From positions 28,461 to 92,460 of the forward strand of contig NZ_BCQI01000011.1 in NCBI RefSeq assembly GCF_001544355.1: a stretch of 64,000 bases of DNA, in the 5' to 3' direction. Source of the stretch: Alicyclobacillus acidiphilus NBRC 100859. Its GTDB lineage: Bacteria > Bacillota > Bacilli > Alicyclobacillales > Alicyclobacillaceae. The notes beneath the pieces were generated by a model. The model searched no databases. It was not told the DNA's origin and saw only the letters and a list, made by a program, of their open reading frames with translations. The translations under genes were made by a program, and so were the position numbers. Shown here piece by piece: positions 51,639 through 60,149 of the stretch; within the stretch, counting starts at the first letter, position 1, and each line of letters begins with the position of its first letter.

Positions 51639-52969
51639 TTGCTTAAACTCTCCACACCGAGTAAACGAGTGTTATCCATTGCGTTTCCGGCCATTGGAGA
51701 AGCATATCTTCAAAACTTCCTTGGCGTTGTCGATACGTTCTTTATCTCTAGGCTCGGACTCTTGGCCATTGATGCTGTGGGTGTGACAACATCTACAGCA
51801 TGACTTACGTCGGTGTCTTTATCGCGGTCTCAGCTGCACTTTCCGTCTTCCTCTCTCGAGCTATTGGGGCCAAGGACCATGAACGGAGCCGATCCGCTAT
51901 TTGGCATGGTCTTCTCATCGCCGTGACTATCGGTCTTGTATTGGCTGCAGTTTCTGTGCTATGGGCCATCCCTCTATTGCACCTCATGGGAGCCTATGGT
52001 GAGCTTCTACAAGAAGCTCTGCCGTATTTTCGAACCGTTCTGGGGATGTCTCCGCTTATTGCCCTCTTTACAGCTCAATCGGCGTCATTCAGGGCGATAG
52101 GCGACACCAAGACGCCACTTCGAGTGGGAATCGAGATGAATGTGTTTCATGTCGTGCTCGACTACGTACTTATTTTAGGTATCGGACCCATTCCAGGGTG
52201 GGGAATTGTCGGTGCTGGTTGGGCGATGGTACTTGCCCGAATGTATGCATCCATTCGTCTGTGGTTCATGTCTCGCCGTGTCGATGTACTCCGACTGACG
52301 TCAAAAGACATGGCATTCCGTCCATCCATGGTTTCGAGCATGATCCGCTTTGCCATCCCCGCTGCCCTCGAGAGGCTCTCCATGCGGCTCGGCCAAGTCC
52401 TTTATTTCGGACTCATCGTGCGCATGGGCGTTGACGTGTATGCAGCACACAATATCGCTGGGACCATTACCACCTTTTCCTCCACCATCGGAAATGGGTT
52501 TGCAACGGCAGCCACGGCGACGATTGGACAGGCGATTGGAAGTGGAAACGACGTGGAGGCATCTGAATATCGGCGTTCCAGTTACATTCAATCGGCTGTA
52601 TTGATGACCTCCGTCACGGCTGTCCTATGTGCCACGAGTCCCTGGTTCGGGTTGCTGTTCACCCACAATCACAAGGTTATCCATTTACTCACGGTCATCC
52701 TCGCCATTGATATTGTGTCTCAACCATTTCTAGCTGCCGTTTTGGTAGATACTTCGGCGATTCAAGCAGGAGGAAACAGCAGGTATCCGATGATGGTCAC
52801 GACCATCGGAATATGGTTGGTACGAACACTAGGGGTCTACGTGTTCGCATGGAAACTTGGGTGGGGACTACCAGCGGTATGGGGGAGTATCGCTGGTGAC
52901 AATGCATTAAGGGCTTTCTTATTCGCACGATATCGGGTCAAGAAGAACTGGATTCGTGCCTTGACATAG
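51639..52969 (+). pseudogene. MATE-family efflux pump, single frameshift
   Basis: A TTG at 51639 (GAGAGG upstream) opens LKLSTPSKRVLSIAFPAIGE and the first MATE helices (FLGVVDTFFISRLGLLAIDAV). The frame is lost near 51788, where one base would restore GVTNIYSMTYVGVF. The rest (51800-52969) is intact through twelve helices, including RAIGDTKTPLRVGI and GLPAVWGSIAGDN. With the frame restored it is ~443 residues, the normal MATE length. Na+- or H+-driven drug/metabolite efflux. Recent mutation or base error. Confidence 0.8.
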
Positions 52970-53103
52970 GTTTTGTCCATCGGCGGATGGTTCACAAGAC
53001 ATATCTTACAGAATGCGAACGTGAAGAAATGCTCCATGACGGAGACAATGATATCCGTAATGCCGGCCTATTATTTAGCCGGGTTCTGGTCATCAGGGCT
53101 TCG

Positions 53104-53598
53104 TTAAAAGGCACGCTTGCGAATTACAAGTAACTTGCTAATAACGCGGAATGAGAGTATGAACAGCGCGATCAAAATTTGTGGTACTGGTACAACAATG
53201 TTGCTCCCGATTAGCCTCCAGCCGTGTGTTTCGATGATCAAACCGGCGGCCGCCCACGCCATCATTCCAGCCCCTACAATAAGTATAAGTATCCAATGGT
53301 GTTTTTCGCATTGTTCTGATAGAAAAATAGAGACTACAACGAAAAGAGGGATTGTTACGACGGAAAAGAAAGCGGGCCAAAAATACTGACCTTTCAGCTC
53401 TGAACCAAGCCAGATCATGTTGTCTAAGTTACCGAGCGCAGTATAAACAAATACTTTCCACATAATGCCAAGCTTCCGGTGCATTCGTATCACCGGCGGA
53501 ATGTCCACTAGCGTACGGATCGACATCCAAACCAGAATTAAAATGGCGAGGACACGAAAGACATTGTTTGTTAGGAGCTGGCCCACTCCGATGGCCAA
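53104..53598 (-). CDS. Membrane protein, probably 5'-truncated by IS256
   Basis: 164 residues from a TTG at 53598 without a clear ribosome site; the same frame is open another 12 codons up to the IS256 edge at 53639. Five or so helices (FRVLAILILVWMSIRTLV, FFSVVTIPLFVVVSIFL and others). No family is recognised. Because the frame runs into the insertion sequence, the original N-terminus was probably removed. Confidence 0.5.
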   Translation of the reverse strand: MAIGVGQLLTNNVFRVLAILILVWMSIRTLVDIPPVIRMHRKLGIMWKVFVYTALGNLDNMIWLGSELKGQYFWPAFFSVVTIPLFVVVSIFLSEQCEKHHWILILIVGAGMMAWAAAGLIIETHGWRLIGSNIVVPVPQILIALFILSFRVISKLLVIRKRAF

Positions 53599-53638
53599 TA
53601 CAATTTGGCAAAGACCCCAGCGGTTAAAGTCTCAAGTG

Positions 53639-55000
53639 GTGGTGTAAAATCCGTCGTCCACAATTGACGACGAAGCCACCGTGCGTGTCTACTAAAGTGT
53701 GGGCAAACACCAAATAGTTAGGAGAGCACGCACGATGGCTTCGCTTAATAGCTTCGCAGTTCTCGAATGGATTCGCAAGATGCAGGATGTGGGTAACGTC
53801 GACTTTTTACGGGAGTTGTTGCGGCTGATTGCACAGTTTCTCATCGATGCAGAGGCCACCGAGAAAATCGGAGCGGAGCTCTATGAGAGGACGCAGGGGC
53901 GTACCACCCAGCGAAACGGCTATCGCAGGAGGGAATGGGACACCCGGCTCGGAACAGTGGAACTGAAGATACCCAAGCTCCGTCAAGGTAGCTTCTTCCC
54001 GTCGATTCTTGAGCCCAAGCGGAGAGCGGAGCAGGCGCTAGTTGCTGTTGTTCAGGAGGCGTACTTCAAGGGCGTCAGCACCCGCAAAGTAGACGACTTG
54101 GTGCGAGCATTGGGGTTGGACGGCATCAGCAAAAGCGAGGTATCTCGTCTCTGCCAACGCATCGATGAACAGGTGCGGCAGTTCAAGGAACGGCCGTTGG
54201 AGCGAGAGTTTCCGTATGTGTGGCTGGATGCCACCTTCCCGAAGGTACGGGAGGGCGGCCGGGTGCAGACGATGGCTTTGGTGGTGGCCATCGGCGTCAC
54301 GGAAACTGGTGAGCGTGAAGTACTGGGGTTCGATGTGGGGACGAGCGAAGACGGAACGTTCTGGACGGAGTTTCTGCGGAGTCTGAAGGCCCGAGGGTTT
54401 CGAGGCGTGCGTCACGTCATCAGCGATGCGCATGTGGGCCTTCGGCAAGCGATTTCGGAGGTATTGACGGGCGCTACATGGCAGCGTTGCAAGGTGCACA
54501 CCATTCGGAACGTGCTGAGTCAGGTGCCGAAGAAGGAGCAGTCCATGGTCGCCTCGATCATCCGGACCATTTTCACCCAACCTACGCAGGAGGCGGCCCG
54601 TGAGCAGCTGCGAAGAGTGGTGGCGGAACTGAGGGGCCGCTTTCCCAAGGCGATGGCGATTCTAGAGGCGGCCGAGGAGGATGTGCTGGCGTTCATGGCG
54701 CTGCCAGTGGAGCACTGGCGACAAATCTGCTCTACAAACCCATTAGACCGCCTAAACCGAGAGATGAGGCGTCGGGTGGATGTCGTAGGAATTTTCCCTA
54801 ACCGAGACTCGGTACTCCGCCTTGCGGGAGCACATCCTGCAGGAGCAGCACGAGGAGTGGCTCGTGTCACGGCGATACTTCAGTCTTGAATCGATGGCCA
54901 AGCTGAAGTCCAATCCGCCCTCACTGACGGCCAACGTGTTACTACACAAGTAGAGCATGCAACTATGACACTTTAGACACACACGGTGAATTTACACCAC
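53639..55000. mobile_element. IS256-family insertion sequence
   Basis: 1362 bp. The left end GTGGTGTAAAATCC and the complement of the right end (GTGGTGTAAATTCACC) match as terminal inverted repeats. The flanks (CTCAAGTG left, TAGCCGGG right) do not form a direct duplication, so a deletion or rearrangement happened at the element. It truncates a membrane gene on the left and arsB on the right. Confidence 0.9.
53735..54953 (+). pseudogene. IS256 transposase with 3' frameshift
   Basis: Mutator-type DDE transposase. Typical motifs are ERTQGRTTQRNGYRRR, WLDATFPKVREGG with the first Asp, VISDAHVGLRQAI and the C-x2-H-like CKVHTIRNVL. Near 54825 the frame shifts: the original continues LREHILQEQHEEWLVSRRYF in another frame to a TAG at 54951-54953. 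The ATG at 53735 follows GGAGAG. With a one-base change the protein is ~405 residues. The element may now be inactive. Confidence 0.85.
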
Positions 55001-56071
55001 TAGCCGGGACACCACTGGGTCGCTTTGAAGATGGCGCATGCTGCAAAGGGCGATGGACGCAAGGTATTCCTATTTGTCATACTGCTCGGTGCCATAGTAG
55101 CCGCCTTCTTTGCCAATGATGGAGCAGCCTTGATCTTAATGCCAATCGTTCTCGAGAAGGTCAAGTTGCTGAAGTTTGATATGAGGAAGATGTTGCCGTT
55201 CATAATGGCGAGCGGCTTTATTGCGGACACCACCTCACTACCGCTAATCGTAAGCAACCTGGTAAACATCGTCTCGGCAGACTTTTTCCACGTCGGATTT
55301 CTCAGTTATGCGGTTCACATGATTGCCTGATTTGCTCTCGCTCGCCGCCAGTATTGGGGGTTTATACCTGTTTTTCCGAAAGGACATACCGAGGGTGTAT
55401 AACCCGAAGGTTTGTCCGAACCCTTCGAAGCGATTACGCATCAAGGGATGTTTCGTTTGTCTTGGGTCATCTTGGGCGTCCTCTTGGTCGGCTACATTTT
55501 GACCGAGCTGCTTCATATCCCGGTTTCCATCGTTGCAGGGTTGATCGCCATGGTGTTCCTGGTTGCGGGCGGGAGAAGCAAGGTGATTCGGCCCTGGTCA
55601 GTGATTCGTGAGGCGCCTTGGTCCATTGTGTTCTTTTCCATCGGTATGTATGTCGTTGTATACGGTCTGCGTAACGTTGGACTGACGAGTGTGCTGGGTC
55701 ACGTGATTCAAAGTGCGACATATGGCGGTTTGTTTATTGGAACCGTCGGCACTGGTTTTATTGCGACTATCTTGTCGAGCGTCATGAATAACATGCCGAC
55801 AGTCATGATTGACGCCCTGGCGATTCATGCCACGAATACGACCGGTGTCATGCACCAAGCGCTCGTGTACGCCAACGTAATCGGTTGCGATTTGGGGCCC
55901 AAAATCACGCCCATCGGATCTCTTGCCACACTGCTTTGGTTGCATGTGCTTGGTAAAAAGGGCGTCTCCATCACATGGGGGAGATACTTCAGAACGGGTA
56001 TTGTACTGACGATACCAACATTGTTCGTGACACTTTCAGGATTGTATTTCTGGCTGATGTTGGTTGGTTAA
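55001..56071 (+). pseudogene. arsB: arsB arsenite permease, truncated and broken (copy B)
   Basis: ArsB with its N-terminus removed by IS256: the first codons are [18 protein letters not shown], then [19 protein letters not shown] interrupts at about 55328 (after HMIA), a frameshift follows before LSEPFEAITHQG, and the remainder (to LMLVG at 56071) is intact with [13 protein letters not shown]. It was probably a ~430-residue arsenite/H+ antiporter. It duplicates the tail seen at 4459-4662. Confidence 0.88.
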
Positions 56072-56099
56072 TTCCACAATTTGAAGGGAGCCGGTTTGC

Positions 56100-56430
56100 G
56101 TGAAGAAACCTATCGTATACTTTCTTTGCACCGGGAACCCGTGCCGAAGTCAAATGACTAAGGGATGGGCTAGGCACCTGGGCGGCGATAAGATTGAAGT
56201 CTACAGCGCTGGTGTGGAGGCCCATGGCCTAAATCCTCGTGCCGTCGCCATCATGAAAGAAGCGGGAGTGGCTGCCCGATGACGCCTCCGCATGTGAAGC
56301 GCCTGCACTGGGGATTTGAGGACCCGGCCAAGGCGACGGGAACGGAAGAAGAGATCCAGGCAAAGTTCCGGGAGGTCCGGGATGCCATTCGGGATCGGAT
56401 TCAGGGTTGCTCGACGAACTGTCAGAGTAA
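56100..56430 (+). pseudogene. arsC: arsC with internal deletion (copy B)
   Basis: GTG start after AAGGGAG. The P-loop reads CTGNPCR (Pro replaces Ser). After KEAGV about 91 bases are missing relative to the intact copy at 4685, taking out the region with Cys82 and Cys89 and shifting the frame. The 3' half ([19 protein letters not shown] onward) is otherwise similar. Inactive. Confidence 0.9.
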
Positions 56431-56526
56431 AATCGAATTGAAGGACCGGGTTAGCACTCAGCACTGGACTGCAGGGAGGCGATCTGGTTGAGATGGATAG
56501 GAACGAGTAGTTGTTCACAGCGGGAG

Positions 56527-56561
56527 TCCGTATCCTGATTTGAAGGATGCGGACTCTTATC
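56527..56561 (+). terminator. Hairpin downstream of arsC, copy B
   Basis: GTCCGTATCC (56527-56536) pairs with GGATGCGGAC (56546-56555), followed by TCTTAT, matching the hairpin at 5198-5226. Confidence 0.6.
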
Positions 56562-56579
56562 GCTGAACGGGGGGGTTAG

Positions 56580-56903
56580 ATGCTCAAAGCTTACATGCTG
56601 TTTATCATCGCTGGATTGGCGGAAATTGGTGGGGGATATCTCGTTTGGCTCTGGTTGCGAAACGGGAAGCCAACGTGGGTCGGCGTTGTCGGTGGGTTCC
56701 TTCTCTTTTTGTACGGCGTGGTAGCCACCCGACAGGAGTTTTTGTCATTTGGCAAAGTCTATGCGGCCTACGGTGGTGTGTTTATTGTGATGTCCGTGCT
56801 TTGGGGATGGGTGGTAGCGAAGGACGCACCCAATTTATCCGAATGGGTTGGGGCAGGGATCTGCCTCATCGGTGTAACGGTCATCCTGATCGGGCCGAAA
56901 TAG
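56580..56903 (+). CDS. YnfA/UPF0060-family membrane protein (intact copy)
   Basis: 107 residues, four helices, GGGGGGG-type leader before the [23 protein letters not shown] and [20 protein letters not shown] are the UPF0060 signatures. Often found near arsenic genes; the transported substrate is not firmly known. It is intact here while the copy at 5253 is broken, so the island still has one functional gene. Confidence 0.88.
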   Translation: MLKAYMLFIIAGLAEIGGGYLVWLWLRNGKPTWVGVVGGFLLFLYGVVATRQEFLSFGKVYAAYGGVFIVMSVLWGWVVAKDAPNLSEWVGAGICLIGVTVILIGPK

Positions 56904-56982
56904 GTCAAACTGTTACAAGCACGAGTTCGCTGAATTGGACGATAAATTCGTTAACGTTCCATCCCTGGCTACCGAATCGACC

Positions 56983-57030
56983 TTGACGCTCATGATATCG
57001 TATTGTAATATCGGAATATGATATCGGATG
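56983..57030 (+). promoter_or_regulatory. padR promoter with repeated ATATCG boxes
   Basis: TTGACG (56983-56988), 17 bases, TAATAT (57006-57011). The ATG at 57018 is only six bases past the -10, so the padR message is probably leaderless. ATATCG occurs three times (about 56995, 57009 and 57022), a likely PadR operator overlapping the promoter. Confidence 0.6.
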
Positions 57031-57377
57031 ACGAGCGAATTGTTCGGGAGTTTCTGCTGGGATTTGTGAAAGTACACATTCTCCATCATGCAGCCCACCA
57101 AGAGATTTACGGTGTTGCCATGATGGAGGAACTCAAACGTCATGGATATGAAATTGGACCGGGAACGATGTACCCCATTCTACACGGTCTTGAGAAAGGG
57201 GGGTATTTGAAGCGACAGGACCGTGTAGTCGAAGGGAAGGTGCGTAAGTATTACACCATTACTCCGACTGGCCAAGAAGCACTACATGACATCAAAGCGA
57301 AAATCCGTGAACTCGTATCAGAGGTGATGGAAGACACATCATACGGTGAAATGAATTTGGAATCTGAAGAGTCATAA
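57018..57377 (+). CDS. PadR-family transcriptional regulator
   Basis: 119 residues with the PadR winged helix: HILHHAAHQEIYGVAMMEEL, GPGTMYPILHGLEKGGYL and the wing KVRKYYTITPTGQEAL. No ribosome site precedes its ATG; the promoter spacing suggests translation from a leaderless mRNA. It is directly upstream of a chromate transporter, a known gene pairing in Bacillota, and probably represses it. Confidence 0.92.
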   Translation: MISDDERIVREFLLGFVKVHILHHAAHQEIYGVAMMEELKRHGYEIGPGTMYPILHGLEKGGYLKRQDRVVEGKVRKYYTITPTGQEALHDIKAKIRELVSEVMEDTSYGEMNLESEES

Positions 57378-57411
57378 GCACGCCCAATTCTATCAGAAGG
57401 GGGTGGATCAT

Positions 57412-58620
57412 GTGGATGAAGTTGATTCAAACCTGAAAACCAAGGGTTCTGTTCTTGAAGTGTTGAAGGTGTGTACCCGGCTTGGCCTCACGTCATTCGG
57501 CGGACCAATTGCTCACCTCGGCTACTTCCACGAGGAATACGTGAAACGTAGGAAGTGGGTTGACGAACAGAGCTACGCTGATTTGGTTGCGCTCTGTCAG
57601 TTCTTGCCCGGCCCAGCAAGCAGCCAGGTCGGAATTGCTATCGGCATTGAACGTGCAGGGCTGCTTGGAGGGCTGGCCGCTTGGGTAGGATTTACGCTGC
57701 CCTCGGCCATTGCACTGGTGGTTTTCGCTTACGTTTTGAAGGGACTGAACATTCAACATGCTGGGTGGCTTCATGGTCTGATGATTGTGGCCGTGGCTGT
57801 GGTAGCGCAAGCGGTCTGGTCGATGGCCACCAAACTCGCACCTGACAAGCCTCGTGGTACGATAGCGATCTTGGCTGCGATAGTGACTTTACTCTGGCCA
57901 ACGGCCTTCACCCAGGTACTCATTATTGTCCTTGCGGGTGTCGTTGGGTGGCTGTTGTTTTCCAAACGGCAGGTCAGTGATGCCCCACCTATGCGTGTTC
58001 CGATTGGGCGTAAGACAGCAATCTTTTCATTGGTTCTCTTCTTTGCGTTCCTCATCGGGCTTCCGATTCTTAGGTCGGTGACTCATAGCCAAACCCTTGC
58101 CCTGATCGACAGCTTTTATCGTGCAGGTGCATTGGTGTTTGGTGGTGGCCATGTTGTGTTGCCACTGCTCCAAAATGCCGTGGTGACACCAGGTTGGGTG
58201 ACGAACGGTGAATTCTTGGCCGGTTATGGAGCTGCTCAAGCGGTTCCAGGACCACTCTTCACCTTTTCGGCGTACTTGGGAGCTGTTATGCACCCACGTC
58301 CTAACGGAATACTTGGAGCTACACTCGCACTCATCTCGATATTTTTGCCGGCATTCTTGCTTGTCATCGGGGCACTTCCCTTCTGGAACGCCATGCGGCG
58401 TCATTCGGGATTTCAGTCTGTGCTGATGGGAATCAACGCATCGGTAGTCGGAATTCTGGTGGCTGCCTTGTATAATCCGGTGTGGACGAGTGCCGTCAAA
58501 ACTCCAGTCGATTTCTGTTTCGCCATTGCGGCGTTTGGATTGCTAATGATTTGGAAAGTCCCGCCGTGGGTGGTTGTGCTTCTTTCTGCGATAGGTGGAG
58601 CCGTGGTGTCCTCCTTGTGA
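57412..58620 (+). CDS. chrA: Chromate transporter ChrA
   Basis: About 402 residues from a GTG at 57412 (AAGGGGGTGG upstream). CHR family, long two-domain form with about 10-12 helices. SFGGPIAHLGYFHEEYV and QFLPGPASSQVGIAIG mark the first half; FGGGHVVLPLLQNAV and QAVPGPLFTFSAYLG mark the second. It exports chromate, probably in exchange for sulfate or protons. Full length. Confidence 0.94.
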   Translation: MDEVDSNLKTKGSVLEVLKVCTRLGLTSFGGPIAHLGYFHEEYVKRRKWVDEQSYADLVALCQFLPGPASSQVGIAIGIERAGLLGGLAAWVGFTLPSAIALVVFAYVLKGLNIQHAGWLHGLMIVAVAVVAQAVWSMATKLAPDKPRGTIAILAAIVTLLWPTAFTQVLIIVLAGVVGWLLFSKRQVSDAPPMRVPIGRKTAIFSLVLFFAFLIGLPILRSVTHSQTLALIDSFYRAGALVFGGGHVVLPLLQNAVVTPGWVTNGEFLAGYGAAQAVPGPLFTFSAYLGAVMHPRPNGILGATLALISIFLPAFLLVIGALPFWNAMRRHSGFQSVLMGINASVVGILVAALYNPVWTSAVKTPVDFCFAIAAFGLLMIWKVPPWVVVLLSAIGGAVVSSL

Positions 58621-58642
58621 TGTGTATATGGTAACAAAGTGG

Positions 58643-58670
58643 CAGAGGCCGTCTCGGGAGATGGCCTCTG
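58643..58670 (+). terminator. Hairpin after chrA
   Basis: CAGAGGCC (58643-58650) pairs with GGCCTCTG (58663-58670), a perfect eight-pair stem with a 12-base loop, 23 bases after the stop. No T-run follows, so the terminator call is moderate. Confidence 0.55.
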
Positions 58671-58692
58671 TAGTCTCTTCAAGGAACATTGG

Positions 58693-58740
58693 TTGACTAG
58701 GGCACATATCCATCTTATAATTCAAGTATTCAATTGAATA
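58693..58740 (+). promoter_or_regulatory. Promoter and operator of the ArsR-rhodanese operon
   Basis: TTGACT (58693-58698), exactly 17 bases, TATAAT (58716-58721), then the perfect palindrome TATTCAATTGAATA (58727-58740) at the start of transcription. An ArsR-family protein, most likely the next gene's product, would bind there. Confidence 0.8.
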
Positions 58741-58756
58741 GTAAAGGGGCGGTTTT

Positions 58757-59422
58757 GTGTCGAACCACGATACGAGAGCATGGAAAGATGCTATTTATAG
58801 TCAGTTCGCTCGGATTGGAAAGGCACTTTCCAGTCCAAAGCGCCTTGAGATCCTTGAACTCTTGTCCCAAGGGCCAAAGACGGTTGAGACATTGGCTCGG
58901 GAGACTGAGATGAGTGTGGCAAATGTTTCACAACACTTGCAGATTCTGCTACAAGCACGAATGGTTTGTTTTGAAAAACACGGCACGTATGCGATTTACC
59001 GATTGTCTAGCGGAACTACTACCAAATTGTTGTTATTGCTTGAGGATTTGGGCGAAGAGATTCTGGCAGAGGTAAATCAATTACGAGAAGAGCTAACAAG
59101 GAACATGGAGTTTCCCGAGCCCTTGTCTATCGAACAATTAGAATCCCGACTGCAATCGGGAGATATCACCTTGATTGATGTCCGACCTAAAGAAGAATAC
59201 GACTTTTGTCACATACCTGGTGCCATTTCCATTCCCATTACGGAGCTTGAAAAGAGACTTTCTAGCCTTCCACGTGACAAAGACATTGTTGCGTATTGCC
59301 GAGGCGCATATTGCGTATATGCCATACAGGCAATCGAGTTGTTGAGAATGCAGGGATTTCAGGCTTTTCGATTGGAGGAAGGCGTTCGGGAGTGGAACGA
59401 ACTGCATCCCACGCATCAGTAA
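58757..59422 (+). CDS. ArsR-type repressor fused to a rhodanese domain
   Basis: 221 residues from a GTG after AAAGGGGCGG. Residues 1-100 are an ArsR winged helix (SSPKRLEILELLSQGPKTV, SVANVSQHLQIL), with a single Cys just after the HTH (MVCFEKHG). Residues 115-220 are rhodanese (LIDVRPKEEYDF, active-site Cys in VAYCRGAYC, with a second Cys three residues later). The fusion suggests direct persulfide or polysulfide sensing by the DNA-binding protein. It controls the dioxygenase gene that follows. Confidence 0.9.
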   Translation: MSNHDTRAWKDAIYSQFARIGKALSSPKRLEILELLSQGPKTVETLARETEMSVANVSQHLQILLQARMVCFEKHGTYAIYRLSSGTTTKLLLLLEDLGEEILAEVNQLREELTRNMEFPEPLSIEQLESRLQSGDITLIDVRPKEEYDFCHIPGAISIPITELEKRLSSLPRDKDIVAYCRGAYCVYAIQAIELLRMQGFQAFRLEEGVREWNELHPTHQ

Positions 59423-59760
59423 GCGGGATTCGGAAGAGTGTGCGTAGGCATAATTTTGTACGCCGGTTAATTTGGGCGGAAGTAAAATCGAGGCAAATAG
59501 GAGGAAGGATATCAATGATTTTCCGACAGTATCTCCATACGGAACCTATTGCAGCATCGTACCTCTTTGGTTGCGGTGGTAAGGGTAAAGGGGTTGTCGT
59601 TGATCCCTTGATTCAGGACGTGGACTTCTATGTCCGCCAAGCTACGGAGTTGGGAATGCAGATCACTTACGTCTTTGATACGCACCTGCATGCGGATCAT
59701 GTTTCCGGTGGCCGATCGCTCGCTGAAAAAACGGGTGCAGAATACGTGTTACACGAATCT

Positions 59761-60149
59761 CTCTCTATGATCTTTCGTTTTCTCCCGTATTCTAGCTTAA
59801 TCGCAGTATTACTCATTTGACCTGACAGACAGATTTGACCGAGAAATGAGGACAGAGTCCATCTTTCTGTCACAAGGGTATGTGGAAATAAGGGCTGAGC
59901 CCCTCTTTCTAAAATATGGTCGCACATTGGATGTCCACTTGCACCTTTGTGGCTTACCCTCTCATGTCTCACAGGGTCTCATTGGAGCCCGCTACATTCC
60001 ATCGTTCTGCCTGTCAAAGGGTGGATGCCGTGGTCTGCTGCCCGCCAGGGTCGTTGCCCCGTTGTTAACGTTCGTACCGGCTAATCCGTGCTTCGTTTGT
60101 CAATTGAGCTTACTGTGAGTTAACTGGATAACGATGAAAACGAAAAATT
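59761..60149 (-). ncRNA. Long non-coding end of the IS110 element, candidate bridge-RNA region
   Basis: In IS110-family elements the longer non-coding end encodes the bridge RNA whose loops pair with donor and target DNA. Here the long end (389 bases) lies downstream of the transposase, as in the IS1111 group. No protein frame of merit is seen. I cannot fold it reliably and did not find a clear match to the flanking target, so this is placement by family rule only. Confidence 0.35.
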
